Shown here in pieces: positions 20,877-32,274 of a stretch of DNA of 64,000 nt (the first letter of the stretch is position 1; every line of letters begins with the position of its first letter). Origin of the DNA: Piezodorus guildinii (taxonomy: Eukaryota; Arthropoda; Insecta; Hemiptera; Pentatomidae); contig CM041292.1 of NCBI GenBank assembly GCA_023052935.1, forward strand, positions 132,632,951 to 132,696,950, read 5' to 3'. The position numbers and the translations under genes were made by a program. The notes below the pieces were generated by a model. It worked only from the letters and a program-made list of their open reading frames with translations. It did no database searches and had not been told where the DNA came from.

Positions 20877-21770
20877 TTATGTTTGTGGTAGCAGTGGTGC
20901 CAATTTGGAAACAGGCCGGATGTACTCTCCTTTTGGAGTTTTAACTTTTACAACTCTAACTGTTCCATCTTTTCCGGGGTATACTTCCATTATTCTACCG
21001 GTAGGCCAATTTTGCACCGATGCGTTTGGTTCTTTTAGTAAAACTAGGGTTCCAATATTCAAGTTTGGTTTGGTCAAAGTCCATTTTGTCCGTTGCTGCA
21101 AACTATTTAAATAGTCATAACGCCATCTTTTCCAGACGTTTTGAATGCAACATTGTTCAATTTGCCACCTGGATAGTCTATTTTCAGGTACGTCTGTCAA
21201 GTCATGGGTAGGCAGTGACAACAAGGGTGCACCTATTAGGAAATGGCTAGGTGTAAGCAGAATTGACTGGAGTAATTGTGGACCTGCGTGTAGGTATGGA
21301 ATGTGGAAATGATCTATGATCAGGGAACTTAAATGTGATTTGTGAGGAAGCAAAATTGGGTGTTTATTTTCGTAGTTTAGCGGAGCGTTTGTAAGACGAC
21401 CGCCCACCCTGAGAATCCCTCGGCTATCAATAAAGGGTGATAGAGCCCCCAAAGAGGAGGATTTGGAGTCAGAGTTAGGAAATTCTTTATCAAAGTAAAA
21501 ACGTTGGGTAACTTGTATAATTTTCTCTAGTGCAAGATTCAGTTCAATGGCTGATGTGCGCCCTATTTGCCTTTTTGATATATTCAACCGTGCATTATGC
21601 AAGAGTCTTAGCACATAAGCGAATACTCTCAAAAGTTTAGTATAAGACGAAAAGTATTTAATAACACTAGTCAGATAGCAATCATTAGTTGGAGCACTTA
21701 AAACAACCTCATTTGTCTTTACTTCCGGCAAGTCTCCGGTACAATGGTTATTAAAATGATTACTGATTGG
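20877..21770 (-). pseudogene. BEL/Pao integrase region with catalytic core deleted
   Basis: The frame runs without a stop from about 21815 (GPKWLKHPIEAWPISN) to 20877. The N-terminal part has the first half of the integrase zinc-binding domain (HPILLPHKSHLSSLI with HAGPQLLQSIL, near residue 125-155 of the 284-codon track). It then jumps directly to LTPSHFLIGAPL, the start of the C-terminal domain that follows the DDE core in intact BEL elements; LVLLKEPNASVQNWPTGRI and VVKVKTPKGEYIRPV follow. The second zinc-binding CC pair and the whole DDE core are therefore absent, about 250-300 residues by family comparison. It cannot integrate DNA. Confidence 0.87.
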
Positions 21771-21790
21771 CCATGCTTCAATCGGGTGTT

Positions 21791-23985
21791 TCAGCCATTT
21801 TGGACCTTCCCACCAAGTACCGTCTTTAGAAAAGAGCCAGGAGTTAATCCTCTAGACGCTATATCCGCTGCATTATGATGTGATTGTACATGATACCATT
21901 CACTATGAGAGGATTGATCCAAAATTGCAGTTACGCGATTGGCAACAAAAGTTTTGAGTTTGTAAGTAGGGATATTGAGCCAAGAAAGAGTGTTGGATGA
22001 ATCTGAGAAATAATATGTGGCCTTTACCTCTAATTTTGACAAAAACGTTTCTAAAGACTTATGTAATTTCACTAATAACAAGGCCGCACAAAGTTCTAGA
22101 CGCGGAACTGTTAAAAGCTTTAGAGGAGCAAGCCTAGTTTTGGCAAGAATCAAACGGACCTCCACTCTCCCATTTTCATATTCGGTTCGTAAATATTGGA
22201 CCGCTGCATATCCTAGGGTAGAAGCATCTGCAAATCCTACAGCCGTTACTTGTTTTTTAGCAGCTGAAAACAAGCCCCGAGATATGTTAAGTGATTTTAA
22301 TAAAGGCAATTCATTAACAAAATGATCCCACTCAAGCAATAAATCGGACGGAAGTTGAGAATCCCAATCCAGACGTCGTTTCCAAAGCTGTTGTAGTACA
22401 CATTTAGCTTTGAAAATCACGGGTGCTAAATAACCAAGAGGGTCATACATCCTTGCTATAGTAGACATTACCCCACGTTTTGTATTTACGCGAGCGAGCT
22501 CTTGCACGTTATAAGAAATACTATCTTGTACAGGGTTCCATTGCATTCCCAATAGTTTAACAGATGAATCATCGAAGTCGGATAAGGATATTTTGGACTC
22601 ACAAGACTCATGTGGCACGTTGGTAAGTAACAGAACATTTTGCGGTGAGTGTGAGTAATTATCAGGTAAGGGTCCTAGAATTATCCCTCCAAATACTGTA
22701 TTTAAGAGATTGGGACAACTAGAAGTTGTTTTGATATTTCTGAAAATATTTAGAAACAAATCCGCTCCTAAAAGAAAATCTATAGGGCCTGGCTTCCAAA
22801 AGGAAGGGTCTGAAAGATCCTCACTACTTAATTGTCTCCTAATATGCTCAGAGATAGGTTGAGAGGGCATATTATTACTTATTTGCTGAATAATTACAGC
22901 ATTTGTTCGCAACTTGGGATTTTCAGAATATAATGGAACCAATATGCAGTCGACCTGCTGAGTCCCACCAGCAATTGGGCTATTCGCAAATCCACAGAGT
23001 TTGTGGGGATTTTGAGAGGGTATCAATTTCAATTTTCTAGCACACGAAGCCGTAATAAACGAACGTTGTGCTCCACTGTCGATGACAATTCTTATTTGGT
23101 TATAGTTACCTACATGGTCTTTGATTCTGGCCAAAGCAGTACCAAGTAAAACATTTACTTTGCCATCTAGAGATGTGGAAAAAACCGCGCTTTCTGATGT
23201 ATTAGTTTCTAACTGAGAGTTTTCCATAACTGTCGAAGTATTAATTTTAGGTTCTCCCTCCACAGAGGTTGGAGATGTCACCGAATTACCCCAGTGTAAT
23301 AAGGAATGGTGTTTTTTATTGCAGTAACGACATAATTTATTTGACCGACAATCAGCATTTTTATGATTTTCGCTAAGGCAATTGGAACAAAGATTTAATG
23401 GCTTTAAAGTATTAAAACGTTTTTGTGGACTAAGTTCCAAAAATTTAGAGCAACGATACAAAGCATGCTTTTCCTTACATAAGGGGCAAGAACGAGTATT
23501 TTGCTGCCCTGTAGAGTAAAAAATTTGTTTCATCCTTTTAGGATAAGTTTTATTGTCGTTCGAGTGTTTGGACATGCTTGGAGTAGATAAGGCTTGAGAT
23601 TGAAATGCAACACATTGCTGAGAAATTAGGTCAACTAAATCTTGAAATGAAGGAAGTTCTTCTTTCACTGATTGTAAAGTCTCAAACCGCTCACGGGTTT
23701 TGGGATCTAACAGTCTTAATGCAAATGTAAGAAGAACAAACCCAGATTCATCTTTTATGTCTAAATTTTTGAACGCAGTTACACTCTCTAATACAATCTC
23801 CGAAAATTGTTCTAAAGAAGCTAAATTACATTCCTGTAATGGCTTAAAATTAAATATTTTTGCAAGCAAATTGCTAGCTTGAATCCGTTTGTTATCATAC
23901 CGTTTGGTCAAACTGAGCCAAGCTTGTGGATAATCTTGGGCAGTAATTGGTATGGAAGCAACACATTGCAAGGCAGGTCCTTTAG
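21791..23985 (-). pseudogene. BEL/Pao Gag C-term, protease and RNase H; RT core deleted
   Basis: A 726-codon frame. Residues about 1-130: Gag (YDNKRIQASNLLAKIF, typical of the BEL Gag region). About 160-225: zinc-knuckle region (CPLCKEKHALYRC, LCSNCLSENHKNADC, CRYCNKKHH). About 290-420: retropepsin-like domain with VIDSGAQRSFI and IDFLLGADLF. After NTVFGGIILGPLP the family would continue into RT fingers and palm with a YVDD box, but here a short linker leads to SSVKLLGMQWNP, YDPLGYLAP, then RNase H motifs VGFADASTLGYAA, VPRLELCAALL and SDSSNTLSWL. The YVDD palm is missing (junction near 22600). The frame breaks 1 nt out at about 21820 before the integrase. Confidence 0.9.
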
Positions 23986-24483
23986 TGAGGACTTGAGATA
24001 ATGGAACTTTTGAACTGGAGATAAGGAAGTATTTTCATGAATTAATGAAACATAAGTGTCTTTGAATGAAGTCCACTTAGTCAAGTCACCGTTGAATGTA
24101 GGAAGATTTATAGAGGGAAGTTTAAATAACTGATTTTGGGATTCACTAGAAGATGCATTCAATGAATGATCTTGAACTACTTGTTCTCGGTCAAGTGCCA
24201 AGGCTTCATAAAATTTATGGCGGGTCTCCTTCCTAATGTTGTCATACTCACTGCAATCTTTGTTTAGTAATTTAGCATATTGTTTCACTTCTGTGACAGT
24301 TTTAGTGAACTTTTGGAAAGTGGCGTCCAGTCGTGATAACCTAGCTTTAAAAACCGGAAATAATTCTGAATTTTTTGTTGCAGCCTGACCTATTTCATTT
24401 GTTTCGTGTATATCGTCCCTTAAGTCCTCTAATTCGTCCAACAGGGAGCTCAATACTACCTCATTATCAATTTTTGGACCCAT
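23908..24483 (-). pseudogene. BEL/Pao Gag N-terminal part
   Basis: Begins MGPKIDNEVVLSSLLDELED at 24483 (an in-frame upstream ATG at 24552 is less likely). Helical Gag N-terminus, then LPSINLPTFNGDLTKWTSF and FHYLKSSLKDL, the hallmark start of the BEL Gag domain (P-x-F-x-G-x-x-x-x-W-x-x-F). A 1-nt shift near 23980 separates it from the downstream frame, which continues as (K)GPALQCVASIP. BEL elements normally encode one continuous Gag-Pol, so I read this as a mutation rather than programmed frameshifting, though the latter cannot be excluded. Confidence 0.87.
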
Positions 24484-24770
24484 TTTTAGTTTAAACAATT
24501 GACAAAATCTATATGTTAAACAAGATGAGAAAAAATAAATGTGATTGATCACAAAAAAATAAACTGAAATTCAAATAACGATATGTTTCCCAACTGGCAC
24601 CTAACAATTGCTGAAATGTTTAAATTCCAATAAATTTAAACCTAAATTAAATAATTATTTAGAAGGCTAAATAAAACAATAAGAGATAGCTTTAGGAATG
24701 TATTGTGATCCGCCAGAGGGCCGAAACTTTGTAGACAAAAAATAAATCCGCGGCCCGGAGTACCAAAATT

Positions 24771-25679
24771 TGTATACGCTGGGCTATCCGTGAAAGAATA
24801 GTACTTTCAAGTGACAACTCAAAATTGAGGGTGGTTCTATTGAAATAAATAAGTGGACTGTATAGATTTAAAATAAATAAAAATAATGAAAGCAAACGAC
24901 GAATCACAATACATTTAATACAATGAAATACATATAAGGATGATGAGAAACAAATTAACCTAATAAATTTATATAAGAAAAATTAACCTAATTATAATTA
25001 AACAGCTGTAAGAAAATGTAGGAAACCTAATTAAAATATTGTAAACATAGAAGAAACAAACTTAACTTAATTAATGATTAAAGATGTAAAAAAAAATAGT
25101 TATCAAATTAAACAGTTTCTTGAATAAGAATTAAGAAATTAAATGTTCCATTAATGGATAAAGATAGGTTATATTCACGTAAAGATGTCCAGTTGAGTGT
25201 TGAAGAAAACGACCGCAGGGCGGATTGAACGAAGTCGTCTTGAGTATTGAAGAAAATTACCGCAGGGCGGCCAGGACGAAGTTCTCTTGGGTGTTGAAAA
25301 TGACCGCAGGGCGGCTCTTCCAAGTTCCAAGGGGAACGATGAGAAGATGAAGAAATTCGTTTCCAAACGTTCAAACGTTGAGAGGAATCTTGGGTCTATA
25401 TACGGCACATCTTCACCGCTCAGACGCTAGCTTAAGACTCCACTGGCACGAGGCAGTCAAAAACAATTGAAGTACGATCGTCTTCTGTCTTTCTCTTCTA
25501 CTGCTCTCGTTTAAAAACTCATAATTATATTTAAAATAACTATTTTAAAAAGAAATTAAAAAATAAAGATTTAAACAAAAAAAATGATCTTATTATAAAT
25601 ATTATAAAATTATGAACTTATAATTTTTCGATTGAAAAACTATAAAAAACTTTTCAGGCCGTAACATATGGCGTGAACA
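24771..25679 (-). repeat. BEL/Pao 5' LTR
   Basis: Same 909-bp repeat as 19889-20798. Differences noticed: GAAAATTACC versus GAAAATGACC, CCAGGACG versus CCTGGACG, one A less in an A-run near 25458, one A more near 25580. The element promoter should lie here. Confidence 0.93.
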
Positions 25680-25697
25680 TATATATATATATATATA
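25679..25697. repeat. Short (TA)n at element edge
   Basis: TA run directly outside the BEL 5' LTR; TA repeats also lie outside the 3' LTR (19871-19886), consistent with insertion into a TA tract. Confidence 0.8.
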
Positions 25698-25722
25698 CAA
25701 GAATTTAATTCATCGACCCTTT

Positions 25723-25978
25723 TATATTATAATTTTATTTTAAATGATTCGAATTTTAGGTCATTAAACTATCACTCCTTCTTAATTTGGGCGTTTCGAT
25801 CCTCCGTCTATGTATATACATAGGATCCTTTTCAACACAAAGAATTTCATTGAGCACCGGCACACCACTCAGGCTAACTACAGACGCAACAGGAGGATCG
25901 AAACGTCCTAATAAAGAAAATTAAGAAGGAGTGATAGTTTAATGACCTAAAACCCGAATCATTTCAAATAAAATTATA

Positions 25979-25982
<4 letters not shown>
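25723..25982. mobile_element. Hairpin (MITE-like) element
   Basis: TATATTATAATTTTATTTTAAATGATTCG... at the left is complemented at 25965-25982. Inner arms TCATTAAACTATCACTCCTT and GATCCTCC also pair (25751-25806 with 25878-25950). Both arms hold a GATCGAAACG(T/C)CC-like block, resembling the 3' half of the hammerhead-like motif, but no CTGATGA is present. No coding frame. Confidence 0.78.

Positions 25983-26070
<88 letters not shown>
25977..26070. repeat. (TA)n microsatellite
   Basis: About 90 bp of TA dinucleotides directly after the hairpin element. Confidence 0.97.
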
Positions 26071-26073
<3 letters not shown>

Positions 26074-26621
26074 TTTTTTTTTAAATAATAATAAATTGAA
26101 ATGTTAGTGAAGCACTCGGTATTTGTCGTCTCTTCTTTTATAAGGTTATAAAATGCGTATTGGTTTTTTTGTTTTTTCTTATTATATTTTGTCGGCACAT
26201 TTAGTCGGAGGGAAAATACAATAAATGAAATTTCAAGGGAAACTCGTTCATATCGTGATTATTTATCAATCATTCATTTGAATTATATAAATAATTCAAC
26301 TACACCTTACCCATTTTATGCCATGTTCTGTTGAGTGAGTACGGCTTTACGTATGTAAATCCGTATTAAAATCCATACCTGAGCGTCTGCTTGAGGACTG
26401 ATATACATGGTTGAGAAATACTATGCCTTACGCTGGTAAAACGAGGTGGAGGAAATCGTGATGAACATCTATGTCAGAAGAATATTTGTAAGTCAGAATA
26501 CTTGTATTGGGTGTGACACAGTGGAAGAAAGTGATAAGCGATGTTCAAGATCTTGCAGGGAAAGAGAAAGAGATATAAATAAAAATTATAAAATCTTAAA
26601 TATACACTAAACAATTTTAAA
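26071..26621. other. Non-coding stretch
   Basis: No gene or repeat recognised; AT-rich. Confidence 0.4.
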
Positions 26622-26740
26622 TGATGGAGTATAGTTGACCGATGAGAATATTAGATGAGGAAGGTGGTTGGGTATATAACTATAGAAGCAAATAAAATAA
26701 ATAACGGAAAAAGATTCCTCATTAATATCTTTTTCCGTTA
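26622..26740 (+). repeat. End of hairpin-element family H (left)
   Basis: ATGATGGAGTATAGTTGACC, GAGAAT, TTAGATGAGGAAGGTGGTTG matches, inverted, the terminus at 51160-51213 (complement of CCAACCATCTTCCTCATCTA ... ACTCCATCAT). A small perfect hairpin (AACGGAAAAAGAT, loop, ATCTTTTTCCGTT) follows at 26702-26737. Confidence 0.65.
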
Positions 26741-26935
26741 TATATCCTCACATTTAATTATTAGTTTAATATTACATCACTTTAAATTTTTTATTCTTAT
26801 GGTTTCTCGTTTCGAAGGATTATGTTTTTTATATACTAACTACGTTCTTTACTATGTTCTTTTTGTATACTACCCTCAAATATCACTTCAGAATTGTTCA
26901 TATCAAAAAGTTTAATTTTTCACATATTGTTCTTC

Positions 26936-28935
26936 TTTTTTTTTTTTTTTTTTTTTTTTATTTAAAAGAAATTTACAACTGTATTACAATAAAATACAAT
27001 AAGCAAATGTGCTAATAGATCAAGTGGGCGTGATACAGGCATGTGAAGAAACTACCCAGTGGTAGCACTTTAAAGTTTATTCAGCTAAGTAGGTCTCGAG
27101 GCCATCGTCTTTTCAGCCGTCTAGGAAGATGATCAGGAATAGGAGATGAGAGTTTGCGGACGAGTGGGTTGGAGTGGACGGGTAATTTGGAATAAAAGGA
27201 GGAATATCTAGTTCGGGCGAGATCTGAGACTAATGGGATATTTAGGTCTTTATGGATTATTTTATTGGTGACAAAGTAAGGGGCGTTTAGGATCTTTCGG
27301 AGGATTTTGAATTGCAAGGATTGAATGCGGGAAGAATTGGATGGTTTGGTGGATCCCCATAACTCAATCCCATATGTCCAAATAGGTCTAATGATAGTTA
27401 TATAAATTAATCTTTTGTAATATTTGGAAAGTTTTGATCGTTTGTCCAGTAAGTGTTGTAGTAAGCGGTATCTACGAGCTGTTTCTTGTCGTTTCAGTCT
27501 AGTGTGAGGATTCCAAGTAAGACGTTTGTCTAGATGGAGTCCTAGGTACCGGATCTGTTCAACTGAGGTGAGTGGAATATTGTTAAAGGAAATAGTGGGA
27601 CAGGCGGACAAAGGTTTTCGACGAAGGGTGAAGGTAATTTGATGGGATTTAGTAGGGTTGATTTTAATTCTCCACTTTTGACACCATTCTTCAATGGAAG
27701 AAATGTGAGACTGAAGGGTTTTGGAAGCAACAGATGGGTCATTATTTAAGGATAACACACAAGTGTCATCTGCGTAGGTTGTGAGGACAGTACCAGGATG
27801 GATTGGAATATCAGCTGTATATATGGTATAAAGGATTGGGCCCAGAATACTACCCTGAGGTACACCAGCGGACTGAGGAAATGTGGATGAGTAGGAAAGG
27901 TTATGACTTACTTTAAAGGTTCTATCAGTGAGGTAGGATCGGATTAATAAGAAGTACGTAGGAGGAGAGGAATTGGCGAAGTTTGTAGAGCAGCCCTGGG
28001 TGCCAAACTCGGTCAAAGGCATATTGTACGTCAAGAAAGGCTCCAGTGCAATACATCCCGCGCTCCAATGTAGAAGATATCACATCCACCACACGGTGAC
28101 ACTGTTGTATAATGGAATGGGATGAGCGAAATCCAAACTGGTGGTCAGGAATCACATGGTTATCCAGGATTGGGTATAGACGTTTAAGGAGCAGTTTTTC
28201 TAAGATTTTCCCCATAATGGGCAAAAGAAAGATAGGACGGTAGGAAGATGGGTTTTCAAGAGGCTTTTTAGGCTTAGGGAGCATTTTGATGATTGAAAAT
28301 TTCCAAGGATCAGGAAAATAAGTGGAACGCAGCGTGGCATTATATATATATAGCAGAGGATGAGTATGGCTTTTCTGGGAAGCTGTTTCAGGATGCGGGG
28401 CGTGATGAGATCGTGGCCAGGAGCTTTTTTGGATGGTAATCTTTGGATGAGGCTAATAATTTCTGAAGGGTGAAAGGCCTTGGGAGGAAGGGACATTTGG
28501 AGTGGAACAGTTAGTTCTGCTTCAACATGGTTAATATGGATCGGATCAAGGATATCAGGATGCGGATTAAACGTTTTAGAAAGGTGTTCACCAAAGATTT
28601 GGGATTTTTCTTCATCGGATTTCGTCCAGGTCTGGGAATCAGTGAGAAGTGGATGATTAAAGGATTTGTATTTTAGTAATGTTGCAGTTGTTTTTCATAA
28701 AGATTTGTCTGAAGTAGTTAAGGTTTCTGTAAAGTGCTGAAATTTTTGAATTTTCGTATTTCTGTTTTTAATTTGTTAGTTAGTTTACTGTAATGGGTTT
28801 TGTCCGAAGGATATCTGGTTCTGTGCCACTTCGCTCTTGCTCGGCGTTTTTCAGTTATTAAGAGCCGAATATGGTTTGGCAAGTAGGTTTCCTGAGCCTT
28901 CCTATTTGTATAGTGAGATGTATTGGGTTCTTCTT
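26936..28935 (-). pseudogene. Jockey-clade LINE, 5' truncated, RT in three frames
   Basis: Minus strand from 28935: linker (HYTNRKAQETYLPNHI, LLITEKRRARAKWHRTRYPS), then RT in three frame-shifted pieces. 28496-28200 has LPSKKAPGHDLITPRILKQL; 28284-27925 has LPKPKKPLENPSSYRP, HQFGFRSSHSIIQQ and AFLDVQYAFDRVWH; 28034-27081 has SAGVPQGSILGPILYTIYTA, the catalytic TTYADDTCVL, RYLGLHLDKRLTWNPHTRLK and a C-terminus RRLKRRWPRDLLS. The 3' UTR ends in poly-A (poly-T at 26936-26959). It copied its RNA by target-primed reverse transcription and lacks ORF1 and the endonuclease. Its 5' end touches the RTE-like tail at 28937. Confidence 0.85.
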
Positions 28936-28936
28936 T

Positions 28937-29660
28937 TAATAATAATAATAATAATAGGCTTAGCGAACCCGAAGGTTCGATGCCGATACCACCAAATTCT
29001 GCCTACACAGACTCGTCCAATGTTCACCAATCAAGCCAAGCTCCCGACATAAGCCTTACCACAATCCTCCCATCTACGCTTCGGCCTACCTTTCGGACGC
29101 CTACCAGTCGGATCAGCAAATACCAACTTTCTCGGAATCCGCTCGTCATCGAGCCCAACAACTTTACTCGCCCATTTGAGTCTCCGCGATGCAATCAGCT
29201 CAATTATATTCACAGGGTACAAACTCCGCGTTGTGCAACCTTCTAAACTCCCCAGTGGCCTCATCTCTCTTCGGACCAAATATTTTACGCAGTACCTTAT
29301 TTTCGAAATCCTTAAGCCGTTGTTCATCCTTCAAAGTAAGTGGCCACGTTTCACATCCGTAAAGAACCGTCGGAAGAATAATAGTTTTATAAATTCTAAC
29401 CTTTAAGTTTTTAGATAGTAGCCGCGAACTAAGTAACTTAGCAACTGAATAATAACACGCATTTCCCACCTTTAACCGCGACTTTATTTCTTCCTGGATT
29501 TCATTTTTTCTAGTTATAATTGAACCTAAATACTTGAATTTCTCCAAGTGTTCAAAAGTATGCCCTGATACATCAATATCGCCAAGATCGCCACCGTTTC
29601 TGCTACTAATCATATATTTCGTCTTTTCTGTATTTAATTCGAGTCCTATTTCTTTACCCG
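28937..29660 (-). pseudogene. RTE-like LINE 3' part (RT thumb/C-terminus)
   Basis: Minus strand: NGGDLGDIDVSGHTFEHLEK, FKYLGSIITRKNEIQEEIKS, LYGCETWPLTLKDEQRL, FENKVLRKIFGPKRDE, and in a shifted frame IIELIASRRLKWASKVVGLD and GRRPKGRPKRRWEDC. This is the RT C-terminal region of RTE-type elements ('YLGS...LYG.ETW', 'RRL.WAGHV', 'GRPK.RW'). One frameshift near 29250. The 3' end is a (TTA)n tail (28938-28958 on +), typical for LINEs with simple-repeat tails. Sister copies at 42066 and 60172 share the AGGCTTAGCGAACCCGAAGG 3' end. Confidence 0.82.
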
Positions 29661-29990
29661 TTGTTCTTCTTTTACATTGATTAAGTAATTACTTGCTTAT
29701 TTTCTCTTTATAGTCTTAAAATATCCTTATTGCAATATTATCATCTTATTTTATGTTTGCTTCTATACTTTATTACTGCATCTGTTTCCATATTGCATTA
29801 TTGCCATCATAATTTTTGTATCTAACTAGTTACATTGGTTATTATCTTGTTTCTCTTAGCCCTGATGAAGGCCCACAATGTATGACAAAATGTCGGCACA
29901 CAATTAACAATAAATATTACTTGTTAGTGTGTGTTTTTTTTTATGACCGCACCCCTCTCCCCCAACCATCTTCCTCATCTAAACAATTTT
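29661..29990 (+). mobile_element. Hairpin-element family H, right part with hammerhead-like motif
   Basis: AT-rich body (29700-29858) matching, inverted, the body of the element at 50722-50960 (AGAAACAAGATAA.AACCAATGTAA). Then 29859-29898 GCCCTGATGAAGGCCCACAA..., degenerate AAAATGTCGGC, then an AACAATAAATATTACTTG hairpin region and the terminus CCAACCATCTTCCTCATCTA. Together with 26622-26740 it may be the outer shell of one element into which the Jockey and RTE copies were inserted. Confidence 0.6.
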
Positions 29991-31249
29991 AAGATTTGAA
30001 AAGACAGATTGGATATATCAAGAGTTGAATCAAAGAGAAACTTAACGGTTAGGCAAGAATTCGTTCAATTCGGGCCGACAGTGAATATTTGATTAGAAGT
30101 TTCCGTTTAGTATTCAATTTTCAATTAAGCTGCTGATGGTATAATCGACCCAGGGAAATGGCAAATAAACCAACTTTAACAATTGAAAGATACGAAATCT
30201 GAAAAGATATATTTACAAGGCCATAATATTCAGCGGGAGGGCCTATAACTTTATACAGTCAACTCAATTACCAAGATGGAGGTTTTATTGGCATTGTTTC
30301 TAACTCAAGTTGGGTTATTAACTTGGGATTAGTTGACCCAGGGGTAATAGCTAATAATAGCTTTTGGAAAGGCTATAGCCACTTCCCCTTATTTATCTCC
30401 TTCCAAACGCTGAATTATTTTATAACAACGCCCAAACTATGGAGAAGCTGGTACATTAATTTGGTAATCCAGTGGTTTTCTGAATAATCGGTTCAAGAAG
30501 AAACTTAGGAATCTCATAAAAAATGTATATAAAATCAGTAGACCCGACTAGATCAATCGCTGTCTGAAAACCAATTGAATACAACGCGATTCTAGAACGA
30601 TCAAGGCTATTATTGCCATAAAAAGCTTTATAAGGTTTGGTATATAAAAAGTTTAGATTTTTTCAATAATAATAATTTATTTTCAGCTCTATCCTAAAAC
30701 ATTAAAAATACGTCTCAAATATCTTTTATTGTAACATCTTAGAGAAAAACAATACAATATAAAAAAGGGACCCAGTACCGGAATAAAAATTATTTTATAT
30801 TATATTATATTATATGTTCATATTATAAAATGTTCATGTAGCCGAGACAAGAAAAAATAATTATTTACAAATAAACTATATTTTATTCATATTACGTATG
30901 AAGTGCCCTCAGAGCTCAATATGTTGATAAGACACTGTAATTGACATGATTAGTCAAACAAATATGAAATATGAAAATTGTAATAAATGAGGATCTTCTT
31001 AACTTAATATTTAAGTATATTAATTTTAAGATGTAATTGAAATTTTATATGACTATTTAATTTTTTTTATGAAAGGGAGGCCTGGGGCGTTCTAGGGAAC
31101 TCCCACACATAATTATTAAATAAGTGATGTGGTGTATGCTAAATAAACAGTGGACTATATAATATAAATGGATTTATATTTTGAGCTATTTTGGTTACAT
31201 GTTATTATAATGAGGGTTAGTGGTAAACTTATTGTCTATAACATTTTTT
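29991..31249. other. Non-repetitive stretch; enhancer-like island at 30000-30650
   Basis: No coding frame. 30000-30650 matches no repeat in this window, is only moderately AT-rich, and has many short homeodomain-like and GGATTA-type words (for example GGGATTAGTTGACC, CAATTAC). It reads like host conserved non-coding DNA. 30650-31249 is AT-rich filler. Confidence 0.3.
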
Positions 31250-32262
31250 AATCTTTATTTATTATGATCTACACCTGTCACTTTTCTGCAACAATAAGCA
31301 GATGCGCTGTATATATATTGTAAAAGCTGGCGTGTCAGGCATGAGGAAGGTCAGTATCCAGCGGCACTTCTTACTAACGGGAAGATCCTAAGTTTTAAAC
31401 AAGGAGATCCCTTAACCAGCTCCTTTTCAGCCTTCTTCTAGTGAGTTCTGGCATGTCCGTTGTCGCCATGTTTTGAATGAGTATGTTGTAATGTTCGTGA
31501 AGTTGATTATGGAATCTCTTGTATAAAGTATTAATGTAGTCTTGAACAGTAGGTATATTTAGGTCTGTATGTAAAGTATTGTTACTGAGGGTGAGCGTGT
31601 TTAATAACACTAACTTCTCAACGTTTTCGGTTGAAAAGTCTATATTTTTTGAATGTGAGTCTTTTTAGCAGTTCCGAAAATTTGAGATACATATATCTAT
31701 AATGGTTTTAAAAAGTAAGTATAAGTATTCAGTCGCTGTCTAATTTTCAGTGTGGATCGTTTGTGAAGAATAGAGTACAATAGATTCAATCTCCTGTTTA
31801 GGCATAAACGTTTCTGTTTCACGTGTGGGCCCCAAGTCGTTCTTCTGTCAAAGGTGACTCCTAAGTGATTAACACTGTTAGTCTGTGGAATGGGTTCATC
31901 ATTCACGTAAACCGGAGTACAGGTATCGTGCCTGAGAGTAAAAGTAATGTATTTCTGAGAGCTTTCATTGTTCAGTTTTATCTTCCATTGTTTAAAATAG
32001 TCCTGTAGCTGTAGCAAGTAATATTGGAGAGTCATTGAAGCCTGTTTGATATCTGCGTGTGTAGTAATTTGTGTTTGGACAGATTGATATATCATGTGTG
32101 TATATAATGTATAGCAACGGTGAAAGAATTGACCCCTGAGAAACACCGCCCTTGATTGGTAGGATAGAAGAGACCTCCGACCCCTGCCGGACAGAAAAAT
32201 ATCTGCCGGATAGAAAAGAAAGAACTATTAGATAGTACGTAGAAGGGAGAAAAGATGTCAAT
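31250..32262 (-). pseudogene. Jockey-clade LINE remnant, second subfamily
   Basis: Minus strand: 32261-31992 has FLPSTYYLIVLSFLSGRYF and GGVSQGSILSPLLYIIYTHD (RT palm). The frame shifts just before the catalytic YADD, which is destroyed (NTNYYTRRYQT). 32146-31697 has LQDYFKQWKIKLNNESSQKY, HLGVTFDRRTTWGPHVKQK and LLYSILHKRSTLKIRQRL. 31610-31395 has HTDLNIPTVQDYINTLYKRF and RRRLKRSWLRDLLV, the Jockey C-terminus. It is well diverged from the 27-kb and 33-kb copies, so it represents another subfamily. 5' truncated near 32262, where a SINE-like element begins. Confidence 0.8.
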
Positions 32263-32274
32263 TAAAATAGATTA

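Larger units (their letters stand above)
19889..25679 (-). mobile_element. BEL/Pao LTR retrotransposon, internally deleted, nearly identical LTRs
   Basis: Two direct LTRs of about 909 bp (19889-20798 and 24771-25679) flank a gag-pol region read on the minus strand. LTR termini are TGTT...TACA in the element's sense. A candidate primer-binding site (TGGTACTCC) lies a few bases inside the 5' LTR at about 24766-24758, and the GGTGGGCGG tract next to the 3' LTR (about 20799-20807) fits a polypurine tract. The LTRs differ at only about five positions that I found, so insertion was recent. RT core and integrase core are missing and two 1-nt frameshifts split the frame: it needs helper proteins. A target duplication could not be defined because both flanks are TA-rich. 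Confidence 0.92.

Noticed and set aside
22017..22325. 102-codon plus-strand frame inside the BEL pol region
   Set aside because: Antisense shadow of the RNase H-encoding minus-strand frame.
23908..23985. Programmed frameshift between BEL gag and pol
   Set aside because: BEL/Pao elements usually have a single ORF and no clear slippery site was seen; the second shift near 21820 also points to mutation.
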